Assembly (NCBI GenBank): GCA_963663945.1
Contig: OY760687.1
Span: 3,720,001-3,784,000, forward strand
DNA: 64,000 nucleotides
Origin: Bin87 sp963663945
Lineage (GTDB): Bacteria > Chloroflexota > Dehalococcoidia > Lucifugimonadales > UBA3495
Direction: 5' to 3'
In this document: positions 33,066 to 41,071 of the stretch, in pieces
Position numbering within the stretch: position 1 is the stretch's first letter
Layout of the letters: each line of letters opens with the position of its first letter
Position numbers and translations under genes: made by a program
Notes under the pieces: model-generated
Database searches by the model: none
What the model was told of the DNA's origin: nothing
Seen by the model: the letters and a program-made list of their open reading frames with translations, nothing else

Positions 33066-33120
33066 ATTGTAGCATCGGCCCCCAATGGTCGGGTTGAGGG
33101 CGCACCGTATGGGTTACAAT
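33066..33120. promoter_or_regulatory. Divergent promoter region, hemQ / NHL protein
   Basis: On the minus strand TGC-TACAAT (33066-33074) looks like an extended -10 for hemQ. On the plus strand TACAAT at 33115-33120 has a TTGAGG 15 bases upstream. The two -10 hexamers are identical but the -35 elements are poor. Confidence 0.35.
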
Positions 33121-33173
33121 CACCGCCGTGACCGACGCCGGCGAGCGTCGCCACCATGACAGGAGGGACACCG

Positions 33174-34121
33174 ATGGTAACTATCGGAGAGGGCCAGTTC
33201 ACTTACGAAGTCCAGGAAGGTTGGGGTCGGCTGCCGGCCGGCTACGCGTTCAGGGAAGTGGCTGCCGTGGGCTGCGACGCCGACGACAACGTCTACGCCT
33301 TCAATCGCGGCGACCATCCCATGATCGTGTTCGACAAGGACGGCAACTTCATGCAGTCCTGGGGCGAGGGCGTGTTCCCGCGGGCCCACGGTGTCACCAT
33401 GGCGCCCGACGGGACCATGTTCCTGACCGACGACGGCGACCACACCGTGCGCAAGTGCACCCTGGAGGGCGAGATCCTGCTGACCCTGGGCACGAGCGGA
33501 CACCCGGCGGCCTTCATGTCCGGCGATCCCTTCAACCGCTGCACGCACGTGGCAATTGATCCCCGCAACGGCGATTTCTACGTGTCGGACGGCTACGGCA
33601 ACGCCCGCATTCACAAGTACAGCCCGGACGGCCGGCTGATCTTCTCCTGGGGCAAGTCGGGGAACGGTCCAGGCCAGTTCAACATTGCCCACAACATCTG
33701 TACCGACCGCGACGGGTTGGTGTACCTGGCCGACCGGGAGAATCACCGGGTGCAGGTGTTCAATCCGGACGGCAGGTTCATGGGACAGTGGAACGACATG
33801 TCCCGTCCGTGCGGCCTGTACATTGATCAGGACGCCGGCCTGGTGTACATCGGCGAGCTGGGGTCGGCCATTGGCCCCAACTCCCAGGCCACCGGCCTTG
33901 GCCCCAGGGTCAGTGTCTATGACACCGAGGGCAGGCAGCAGGCCCGGGTGGGCGACGGCCCTGAAGGCGAAGCGCCCGGCCAGTTCATCGCGCCGCACGG
34001 GGTCTGCCTGGACTCCGTGGGCAACATCTACGTGGGCGAGGTCTCCTGGACCCACACCGGGCAGCACCTGGACCCGCCGCGCGAGGTTCGTTCCCTCCAA
34101 AAACTCGTGAAAACCGCCTGA
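33174..34121 (+). CDS. NHL-repeat six-bladed beta-propeller protein
   Basis: The ATG at 33174 is preceded by AGGAGG seven bases upstream; an in-frame ATG at 33156 precedes the binding site and is unlikely. The 315-residue protein contains repeated NHL-like blades (GVTMAPDGTMFLTDDGDHTV, HVAIDPRNGDFYVSDGYGN, NICTDRDGLVYLADRENHRV, GVCLDSVGNIYVGEV). Such propellers include amidating-lyase-like domains, but the catalytic residues cannot be assigned here. There is no signal peptide, so it is cytoplasmic. Confidence 0.8.
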   Translation: MVTIGEGQFTYEVQEGWGRLPAGYAFREVAAVGCDADDNVYAFNRGDHPMIVFDKDGNFMQSWGEGVFPRAHGVTMAPDGTMFLTDDGDHTVRKCTLEGEILLTLGTSGHPAAFMSGDPFNRCTHVAIDPRNGDFYVSDGYGNARIHKYSPDGRLIFSWGKSGNGPGQFNIAHNICTDRDGLVYLADRENHRVQVFNPDGRFMGQWNDMSRPCGLYIDQDAGLVYIGELGSAIGPNSQATGLGPRVSVYDTEGRQQARVGDGPEGEAPGQFIAPHGVCLDSVGNIYVGEVSWTHTGQHLDPPREVRSLQKLVKTA

Positions 34122-34130
34122 TCCAACATG

Positions 34131-34213
34131 GCATGGATGTACAGGATTCACAGGATCGATATGGATTCCATTGCGGCTGCGGCCCAAATCCCGGACATCC
34201 TGTTCATCCATGC
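34131..34213. repeat. Inverted repeat, GCATGGATGNACAGGAT arms
   Basis: Arms 34131-34147 and 34197-34213 are 17 bases long with one mismatch. They fill the gap between the NHL gene and the ComB-like gene. A related arm sequence occurs at 60461, again after a beta-propeller gene. Confidence 0.7.
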
Positions 34214-34232
34214 AGGATGATGAGATAGAAAC

Positions 34233-34937
34233 ATGGAAATTCGCATCGGGAGTTTGTCACGAGACGCAAGCGAGGCTACGGGCGCGGCCTTGGTGATCGA
34301 CGTGTTCCGCGCCTTCACCACGGCGGCCATCGCCTTCGACCGGGGCGCGGAACGCATCACCCTGGTGGCCGAGGTGGAGGAGGCGCTGGAGATCCGGCGG
34401 AACAATCCGGCCATCGCCGACATCCTGATGGGTGAGGTGGAAGGCCGCCGGCCCGAGGGGTTCGACTACGGCAACTCTCCTTATGAGGCGTCCTCGGTTG
34501 ATTTCGCCGGCAAGAGCATTGTGCAGTCCACCCGCGCTGGCACGGTGGGCACGGCGGCGGCCGGCGCGGCCGGCTGCGACCCGATCTATGTGACCTCGTT
34601 CGTGGTGGCCGGCGCTACCGCACAGGCGCTGCTGGCGGAGGACCCTCTGCCGGATCGGGTCACCATCCTGGCCATGGGGGACCAGGGAGTGAACCGGGCC
34701 GACGAGGACGAGCACTGCGCCATGTACCTGCGCAACCGGCTGGAGGGACGTAACCCCGACCCCGAAGCGCTGCGCAAGCTGATCATGGCGGGCGGCGCGA
34801 CCCAGAAGTTCTTCGACGAGGCGCAGCCGCAGTTCCACCCTCGGGACGTGGGCCTCGCGCTGGAAGTGGACCGCTATCCCTTCGCCATGCGCGTCACCCG
34901 GGAGGACGGCCTGCTGGTGGCCCGACGCACCGGTTGA
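34233..34937 (+). CDS. 2-phosphosulfolactate phosphatase family (ComB-like)
   Basis: The 234-residue protein shows the ComB pattern: VIDVFRAFTTAAIAFDRGA near the start, GEVEGRRPEGFDYGNSPYE in the middle, then STRAGTVGTAAA. In methanogens ComB is a magnesium-dependent phosphatase of coenzyme M synthesis, converting phosphosulfolactate to sulfolactate. Many bacteria have homologues without the rest of the pathway. No comA or comC-like gene is in this window, so the true substrate is uncertain. Confidence 0.8.
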   Translation: MEIRIGSLSRDASEATGAALVIDVFRAFTTAAIAFDRGAERITLVAEVEEALEIRRNNPAIADILMGEVEGRRPEGFDYGNSPYEASSVDFAGKSIVQSTRAGTVGTAAAGAAGCDPIYVTSFVVAGATAQALLAEDPLPDRVTILAMGDQGVNRADEDEHCAMYLRNRLEGRNPDPEALRKLIMAGGATQKFFDEAQPQFHPRDVGLALEVDRYPFAMRVTREDGLLVARRTG

Positions 34938-34971
34938 GGCCACGGCCGCGGCCGGCTTTGATCCCGTGACT

Positions 34972-34996
34972 GGGCGGCTTCATCGCCGCCCTTTTT
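34972..34996 (+). terminator. Intrinsic terminator after the ComB-like gene
   Basis: GGGCGGC and GCCGCCC form a seven-base stem around TTCATC, followed directly by TTTTT. It is 35 bases past the stop codon. Confidence 0.88.
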
Positions 34997-35140
34997 GTTG
35001 TCCGAACACCACGCGGTTACCGGTGCGTTGTCGCTATGGCAGTCCCATGCCGGCGGGCAGATCCGCCGAAACCCGCCGGAATCTTTCTATGCGCCGCATG
35101 CGGTGGTTGGGGTTCAATAGGCGTGCTTTATACACTTTCT

Positions 35141-35998
35141 ATGAATCCCGCCAATATAGAACCCTGGCTCAATCAAATTCACTGCGACGATTGCCTTTCG
35201 GCCATGGGCCGGATGCCGTCGGCGTCGGTGAACCTTGTGGTCACCTCGCCGCCCTACAACCTGCTCAACAGCAGCGGCAACGGGATGAAAAACGGCAACG
35301 GCGGCAAGTGGTCCCGTGCCACCCTGATGCTGCAGCAGGGATACGCCGAGCACGGTGACAGCATGCCCCACGACGATTACGTGGAATGGCAGCGCGAGTG
35401 CCTGCGGGAAATGCTGCGGGTGCTCACCCCCGACGGGGCGATCTTCTACAACCACAAGTGGCGGGTGCAGCGCGGTCTGCTGCAGGACCGCGCCGACATC
35501 ATGGAGGGCTTCCCGGTACGGCAGATCATAATCTGGCAGCGCTCCGGCGGGTTCAACCACAATCCCGGATACTTCCTGCCCACCTACGAGGTGATCTATC
35601 TGGTCGCCAACCCCGAGTTCAAACTGGCGCCCAAGGCCGGCGGCGTCGGCGACGTGTGGCGGATTCGCCAGGATCGGGGCAACCCGCATCCCGCGTCCTT
35701 CCCGGTGGAGTTGGCCCGGCGCGCCATCGCCGCGACCACCGCCGAGGTGGTGCTGGACCCGTTCATGGGCAGCGGAACCACGGCCATCGCCGCCCTCATG
35801 GAGGGCCGGCAGTACGTGGGCATTGACCTGTCCGACGAATACTGCGGGCTGGCCCGCGAGCGTATCGATGCCGCCGCTGCCGAATTGGCCCGATTGGACA
35901 CCGAGCCGGCCGTAGAGCCTGCCTCCGCTCCCTCGGCGCTTGAAGTACGAGAGATGCTGCAGGGGACGCGCGCCGAACAGGAGTCGACGCGCCGCTGA
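35141..35998 (+). CDS. Orphan beta-class DNA methyltransferase (N4-C or N6-A)
   Basis: I choose the ATG at 35141 (MNPANIEPWLNQIHCDD), since the 35 residues of the longer frame look non-coding. The 285-residue enzyme has catalytic motif IV TSPPYN (SPPY at residues 36-39) ahead of the SAM-binding motif I DPFMGSGTT (206-214), which is the beta-class order. SPPY is found in both N4-cytosine and some N6-adenine enzymes. No restriction gene is nearby. The ribosome-binding site is weak. Confidence 0.88.
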   Translation: MNPANIEPWLNQIHCDDCLSAMGRMPSASVNLVVTSPPYNLLNSSGNGMKNGNGGKWSRATLMLQQGYAEHGDSMPHDDYVEWQRECLREMLRVLTPDGAIFYNHKWRVQRGLLQDRADIMEGFPVRQIIIWQRSGGFNHNPGYFLPTYEVIYLVANPEFKLAPKAGGVGDVWRIRQDRGNPHPASFPVELARRAIAATTAEVVLDPFMGSGTTAIAALMEGRQYVGIDLSDEYCGLARERIDAAAAELARLDTEPAVEPASAPSALEVREMLQGTRAEQESTRR

Positions 35999-36101
35999 CC
36001 GGTCGCGCTCGCGGCGTTATTGGCCGATTGACGAAAGGGCAACTGCCCCGACGGCCTGTCGTGCGGTAATATGGCTCCAGCCAATACTGGAGTTGACCGC
36101 C

Positions 36102-38459
36102 ATGACGATCACTGCCGCCAATCCCGCGTCCATCAACGCCCACGATCTCAAAGCCGCGTTGCCTCCACTGGACGGCGCGCTCCACCTGCCGGGCCTGAAA
36201 GCAGACGTGCGGGTCTGGCGCGACCAGTGGGGCATTCCTCATGTCCGCGCGGCCAATGAACAGGATGCCTGGTTCGCGCAGGGTTTCGTCACCGCGCAGG
36301 ACCGGCTGTGGGCCATGGAGTTTGATCGTCTGCGGGCCGTGGGCCGCTGGGCCGAGGCGGCCGGCGAGTCCGCCGTTGGCCAGGACATGCAAATGCGCCG
36401 GCACCGGCTGGAGGACGCGGCCCGGGCCGATTGCGAAGCGGCCGGCCCGCGCGCCAGGGCCATGCTGGAAGCCTACTCGGCCGGCGTCAACGCCTTCATC
36501 AACAGCGCCGCGCCGCTGCCGGCCGAGTACGCAATCGCCGGCATCGAACCTGAGCCGTGGGAACCGTGGCACAGCCTGGCCATTTACAAGGTGCGCCACA
36601 TCTTCATGGGCGTGTTCGAGACCAAGGCGTGGCGCGCCCGGCTGGTCAAGGCATTGGGCCCGGAGCGGGCCGCCGCGCTGTTCCCGTCCTACCCGCCCGG
36701 GCAGCCGGTGATCATCCCGACCGGCGCCGATTACGACGGCGCGGTGGATGTTGGCCTGGAGCAGTTGCTGGAACACGCCGCGAACCTGAACCTCATCGGC
36801 GAGATGGACAGCGGCTCCAACTCGTGGGCGATTGGTCCCGACCGTACCGCCACCGGCAAGGGCCTGCTGGCCGGCGACAGCCACCGGGGCCTGGATACGC
36901 CCAGCGTGTACTACCAGAACCACGTTGCCTGCGACGCTTTCGACGTGGTGGGCAACTCCTTCGCCGGCGTGCCCGGCTTCCCGCACTTCGGGCACAACCA
37001 GTGGGTCACCTGGAGCGTGACCCACACCGCCGCCGACTACCAGGACCTGTACATCGAGCTGTTCAACGACGCGGATCCGTCCCTCTACCAGCACCAGGAG
37101 GACTGGTACAACGCCGATGTTCGCGACGAGGTTATCCGGGTCAAGGACGACGCCGACGTGCACCTGCGCACCTGGGCAACCCATCACGGGCCGGTGGTGG
37201 GCGGCGACCCGCTGTCGGGCTACGGCCTGGCCCTGCGATACACCGCCGGCGACGGCGGCGACCCGTGGACGGACATCCTGCCCGCCATGCTGGAAGCCAC
37301 CAGCGTGAATGGATTGGCCGACGCCATGGAGGGCTGGGTGGACCCGGTGAACAACTTCGTGATGGCCGACGTGCACGGCAACATCGGCTACCAGTGCCGG
37401 GGCGAGATCCCCCGCCGGCCGGGCGACGTTCCGGCTCCGCTCCCGGTTCCCGGATGGGATGGGGAACACGAGTGGCAGGGCAGCATCCCCTTCGCGGACA
37501 TGCCGCGCTACATCAATCCGGCGCCGGGCTACATCGTGACGGCCAACAACCGGCCGGTGGGCGCGGACTACCCGTACTACATTTCAATGGACTTTGCGCC
37601 CGGCTACCGCGCCATGCGTGTCACCCACGGCGTGGAGAGCATATCCGGAGCGGCCGCCAACGACATGGGACGCATCCACGCCGAGCGTGTGTCCATACCG
37701 GCGAAAACCTACGTCGCAGCGCTTGCCGCCGTTCCAGCGCCGGCAGATCCTGCTACGGCAGCGGCGCTGGCGAAGCTGCAGAACTGGTCCGGCAGCATTG
37801 ATCCCGGCGCTGTTGAGCCGACAATCTACAGCGCGATGCGCGACGCCCTGCTGTGGCGTCTGCTGAAGCACAATATCGGGGAAGACCTGGCGGCCATGGG
37901 CTGGCAGCCGGCCGACCGTGGGCGCGGCGTCTTTCTCAACCGGTTCAAGAACCTGATGACCGATGCCATTGCTGCCGATGATACAGATCTGCTGCCTGAG
38001 GGCGAGGACTGGAACGGTGCGCTGTCCACGGCCCTGGAGGAGGCGGTGCGTACACTGACCACCAGGCTGGGTTCCGACATCGCCGGCTGGCGGTGGGACC
38101 GGGTGCACCGGGCGCGGCCGCAGCATCCGCTATCGATGGCTACGCCGGAGTTGAGTGACCTGCTGGATCCTCCGGAAATCCTCACCGGCGGCGACGGCGA
38201 CACGCCCTGGGCCGGCTCATACGCGCCGGGCGACCTGGCCACGGTGGGCGGGCTATCGGTGTTCCGCTATGCCTACGACCCGGCGGACTGGAATCGCTCG
38301 CTATGGGCGGTGCCGCTGGGAGCCTCGGGTCACCCGGCCAGCCCGCACTACTCGGACCAGTCGAAGATGTGGAGCAAGGTGCGCATGGCGCCGATGCTCT
38401 ACGACTGGGAGCGGATCAAGAGCGGCGCGGAGACGGATCAGACGCTACGGGCGGGGTAG
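36102..38459 (+). CDS. Penicillin-acylase-family Ntn hydrolase without signal peptide
   Basis: The family hydrolyses amide bonds of beta-lactams, N-acyl-homoserine lactones or similar acyl amides after self-cleavage. From the ATG at 36102 there are 785 residues. The N-terminal part (WGIPHVRAANEQDAWFAQGF) matches the alpha chain. The cleavage serine is probably Ser239 in DSGSNSWAIGP, which would become the N-terminal nucleophile of the beta chain. Later segments such as GHNQWVTWSVTHTAADYQD and ANNRP are also typical. No signal peptide is visible, unlike most periplasmic members. The substrate is unknown. Confidence 0.88.
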   Translation: MTITAANPASINAHDLKAALPPLDGALHLPGLKADVRVWRDQWGIPHVRAANEQDAWFAQGFVTAQDRLWAMEFDRLRAVGRWAEAAGESAVGQDMQMRRHRLEDAARADCEAAGPRARAMLEAYSAGVNAFINSAAPLPAEYAIAGIEPEPWEPWHSLAIYKVRHIFMGVFETKAWRARLVKALGPERAAALFPSYPPGQPVIIPTGADYDGAVDVGLEQLLEHAANLNLIGEMDSGSNSWAIGPDRTATGKGLLAGDSHRGLDTPSVYYQNHVACDAFDVVGNSFAGVPGFPHFGHNQWVTWSVTHTAADYQDLYIELFNDADPSLYQHQEDWYNADVRDEVIRVKDDADVHLRTWATHHGPVVGGDPLSGYGLALRYTAGDGGDPWTDILPAMLEATSVNGLADAMEGWVDPVNNFVMADVHGNIGYQCRGEIPRRPGDVPAPLPVPGWDGEHEWQGSIPFADMPRYINPAPGYIVTANNRPVGADYPYYISMDFAPGYRAMRVTHGVESISGAAANDMGRIHAERVSIPAKTYVAALAAVPAPADPATAAALAKLQNWSGSIDPGAVEPTIYSAMRDALLWRLLKHNIGEDLAAMGWQPADRGRGVFLNRFKNLMTDAIAADDTDLLPEGEDWNGALSTALEEAVRTLTTRLGSDIAGWRWDRVHRARPQHPLSMATPELSDLLDPPEILTGGDGDTPWAGSYAPGDLATVGGLSVFRYAYDPADWNRSLWAVPLGASGHPASPHYSDQSKMWSKVRMAPMLYDWERIKSGAETDQTLRAG

Positions 38460-38487
38460 CTTCGAAGCGCTGACGTGGCTGAGGAGT

Positions 38488-39498
38488 CTAGTCCTCCCGC
38501 AGGTGTGGCGCCACGCGGTCGGCGAAGAGTTCGAGGTTGGCGATGCCGTCGTCCAGGGGCATGCCGGGCCACATCATGCGGAAGCAGCCGTGGGACATTC
38601 CCAACTCGCGGTAGCGGGATAGTTCCTCCACCACCTCGTCGGGGCTGCCGATGACGAAGCGGTCGCGGGCAAGGTCCTCGAAGGGCTCGCGGAAGTTCTC
38701 GTCGCCGGGCAGCGCCTTGTCCTGACCCCACTGAGCATAGGCCTCGTACTTGCCGCCCAAGTAGGGCGCGGCGCTGGCGAAAGCCTCCTCGTGGGTGCGG
38801 CCGACGAAGACCTCGCGACCCAGGGGCAGGCGATCGGGCGCGCCCGAATTGGCGGCGCCAGCGGCCTCGTGGTACATCTCAACCTGCTGGCTGATGGTGT
38901 CGAACTTGGCGTGGGGGTTCACGTACCAGGTGTAGCCCATGCGCGCGGCCCGGGTGATGGCGGCGTCGCTGTTGGCGGCCACCCACACCGGCGGGTGGGG
39001 CTGCTGCACCGGGCGCAGCATCAGTTGGGCATCCTTGAGCCGGAAGTACTGCCCCTCGTAGTTGACCTTCTCGCCCGACCACAACAGGCGCATTGCCTCC
39101 AGGCATTCGAGGTAGCGGCTGACCCGGGTGCGGCGAGGCACGCCGAAGTTGTCGTACTCCTCGTCGCGGTAGCCGAGGGCAGCGCTCAGGGTGAAGTTTC
39201 CGCCGGTGATCACGTCCATGGTGGCCACCCGTTCCGCCAGGTCCACCGGATGATGCAGGGGCACCAGCATGGTGGCCACCAGGCCCATGCCGCGGGCTTC
39301 AGCAGAGATCCTGGCCAACAACGGCATCGTCTGCAGCTGCTGGTAGGGGTCGGTCAGGTAGTGCTGGCCCTGGTAGACCATGTCGAACCCCAGGTCGCGC
39401 GCCGCTCCCACGTACGAGCAGATGTCGGCGAAGGCCTGCTGCATGTCGGCGCCGGCCGGCTGCTGGGCGATGGCGGAAAGGGAAACTCCGAATTTCAT
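38488..39498 (-). CDS. LLM-class flavin-dependent monooxygenase
   Basis: The 336-residue protein from the ATG at 39498 (MKFGVSLSA) is a luciferase-like TIM barrel: MGLVATMLVPLHHPVDLAERVATMDVITGG in outline, then LGYRDEEYDNFGVPRRTR and RYLECLEAMRLLWSG. Members use reduced flavin (FMN or F420) to oxidise small organic molecules. This family is much expanded in SAR202 Chloroflexota. The gene follows pncC on the same strand with a palindrome (39594-39617) in the gap. Confidence 0.88.
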   Translation of the reverse strand: MKFGVSLSAIAQQPAGADMQQAFADICSYVGAARDLGFDMVYQGQHYLTDPYQQLQTMPLLARISAEARGMGLVATMLVPLHHPVDLAERVATMDVITGGNFTLSAALGYRDEEYDNFGVPRRTRVSRYLECLEAMRLLWSGEKVNYEGQYFRLKDAQLMLRPVQQPHPPVWVAANSDAAITRAARMGYTWYVNPHAKFDTISQQVEMYHEAAGAANSGAPDRLPLGREVFVGRTHEEAFASAAPYLGGKYEAYAQWGQDKALPGDENFREPFEDLARDRFVIGSPDEVVEELSRYRELGMSHGCFRMMWPGMPLDDGIANLELFADRVAPHLRED

Positions 39499-39593
39499 TG
39501 TCGTACCTCGGTTGGTGTCGGATGGCTGGCGTGGAAAGAGCGGCGGCCGGTTGACGGCAGGTTGGTCTGGTGGATGCGGCTGCCAGCGTGCGT

Positions 39594-39617
39594 AGGGGCG
39601 AATGATCATTCGCCCCT
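39594..39617. repeat. Dispersed palindrome, copy 2
   Basis: AGGGGCGAATGA and its exact complement form a 24-base perfect palindrome centred on GATC. It lies between pncC and the flavin monooxygenase gene. Confidence 0.85.
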
Positions 39618-39656
39618 GGATTGAATACTCAGACCGTATAGGAGAAACTACACTAT

Positions 39657-40127
39657 CTAACCCGCCAGCTGCCGGCCCAGCAGGTCGATGGCGGCCTGTA
39701 CCGCGCCGTGCTTGGTGGCGTCGCGGTCGCCGCCGACGCGGATCTCGATGGCGGCGTCCTCGCCATCCTTGACCGCCAGGCCGATCCAGAAGGTGCCGAT
39801 GGGCAATCCGCTGCGGCCCGCCGCCGGTCCGGTGACGCCGGTGGTCGAGAGGGCATAGTCAGTGCCGGTGAGTTCCAGTGCGCCGCGGGCCATGGCGATG
39901 GCCATTTCCCGGCTCACGCTGCCAGCGGTCTCATAGAGCTCGTCGGGCACGCCGAGGATCTTCTCCTTCAGCCCTCCGGTGTAGGCGACTACGCCGCCCG
40001 GGAAGAACCGTGACGCCCCCGGGATGGTGCCCAGCGTGTAGCCGAGCAGGCCGTTGGTGCAGGCCTCGGCCACGGACACGGTCTGTTCGCGCTCCAGCAG
40101 TATTTCTGCCACCTTTGCTACTTCCAC
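39657..40127 (-). CDS. pncC: Nicotinamide-nucleotide amidohydrolase (CinA C-terminal domain)
   Basis: The 156-residue protein has the CinA C-terminal pattern VSVAEACTNGLLGYTLGTIPGAS in outline, then GGVVAYTGGLKEKILGVP and TGVTGPAAGRSGLPIGTFWIGL. PncC deamidates NMN in pyridine-nucleotide salvage. The usual AESCTGG reads AEACTNG here, so the active-site serine neighbourhood differs slightly. The GTG start has AGGAGG seven bases upstream. Confidence 0.88.
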   Translation of the reverse strand: MEVAKVAEILLEREQTVSVAEACTNGLLGYTLGTIPGASRFFPGGVVAYTGGLKEKILGVPDELYETAGSVSREMAIAMARGALELTGTDYALSTTGVTGPAAGRSGLPIGTFWIGLAVKDGEDAAIEIRVGGDRDATKHGAVQAAIDLLGRQLAG

Positions 40128-40154
40128 GATGCTGCCTCCTGAAGGTGCGAGCGA

Positions 40155-40478
40155 TTAGACGTCCATCATCTTGTCGGGCGACATCATCTCCCAGAATTCG
40201 ATGCGGTTGCTCTCCACCAGCTGCCTGACCTGTCCGCCCACTTCCAGCGCCGCCGCGGGCAGTTGATTGCCACTGCGCATGGGCGACATCAGGGACTCAT
40301 CGGTCCACTCGAGGATCACAACGTCCTGCTCCGCCGGAGTGGTGGCGCCGTTGAAATAGACCCGGAACTCGCTGCGCTGGCCGGCGTCGTGGTAGATCTG
40401 CGCCTGCTTCTGGAGCAGGCTGGCCACGCGCCGCGCCTCGCCAGGCTTGGTCTTGAAAATTCTCCGCAGTACGTACAT
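40155..40478 (-). CDS. Small conserved protein, possibly dimeric alpha/beta barrel
   Basis: The ATG at 40478 has AAGGAG five bases upstream and gives 107 residues (MYVLRRIFKTKPGEARRVASLL). The pattern of a first strand, helix, then FRVYFNGATTP and VVILEWTDESLM resembles ABM/EthD-like ferredoxin folds, but no catalytic residues can be assigned. It lies 27 bases ahead of pncC, in what looks like one operon with it. Confidence 0.6.
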   Translation of the reverse strand: MYVLRRIFKTKPGEARRVASLLQKQAQIYHDAGQRSEFRVYFNGATTPAEQDVVILEWTDESLMSPMRSGNQLPAAALEVGGQVRQLVESNRIEFWEMMSPDKMMDV

Positions 40479-40528
40479 CTTGGCTCCTTCTGGTTGCTTT
40501 CGGTTTGGATTGAGCTCGTCGCGTTGCA

Positions 40529-40918
40529 TCAGGCGTCCGGCGCATAGTCGTTGACCAGTATCACCAGGCGGTTCACAAAGCGGTGAACGATGGGCCGGTC
40601 GGCTACGATTTCGTAGTCTTCCATCTCATCGTGAAAGAAGTTCTTGTGGAATTTTTCGGCAGCGAGGAATCCGGCGATTAGCAACGGATCCTGGTACTCC
40701 GATTCCAGGCGGATGACCGCGTTTTTGGTGGCGCGGTGGCTGCGATATTGCCAGCCACGCTGCTGGGCGGCAGCGGTGACGGCTTGCGTCGCTGCGCCGT
40801 AGAGCTTTTCCGAGCCTTGCCGACGGTCTCCAGCGTCGAATTCACGGTCCGACTGCGCCAGGAAGGCAACGGCTTGATCGACGCATTGGGCGATGGTATG
40901 GGGTCCGGCGGTAGCCAT
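40529..40918 (-). CDS. Small HEPN/PaREP1-like helical protein, copy C
   Basis: The ATG at 40918 has AAGGAGG five bases upstream. The 129-residue product is a distant relative of copies A and B: SEKLYGAATQAVTAAAQQRGW aligns with their SEKGWGAATQMLKAIAEQRGW, and the Rx6H motif is kept (Arg54-His61). It differs more than A and B do from each other. It heads a minus-strand run with the small protein and pncC. Confidence 0.58.
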   Translation of the reverse strand: MATAGPHTIAQCVDQAVAFLAQSDREFDAGDRRQGSEKLYGAATQAVTAAAQQRGWQYRSHRATKNAVIRLESEYQDPLLIAGFLAAEKFHKNFFHDEMEDYEIVADRPIVHRFVNRLVILVNDYAPDA

Positions 40919-41071
40919 CACCGCCTCCTTGTGAAATTGTTGGTTGGCGTACGAGCACGATTATGATACCCGAATTTCGCGCCGGCGCGCGTGCGGCGAT
41001 GCTCTGGCCATAGGGCCGGCCGCCGGCGCTTCCAGGACCGTCGTGCCCATCAGGAAGGATATTTGACGCAA

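Noticed and set aside
34938..35140. N-terminal extension of the methyltransferase from an ATG at 35036
   Set aside because: The extra 35 residues (rich in Pro, Cys, Gly) do not resemble methyltransferases, and the core begins normally at 35141.
35796..37469. Open frame of 557 codons opposite the methyltransferase and acylase genes
   Set aside because: It spans two real genes and the gap between them on the other strand, with no motif.
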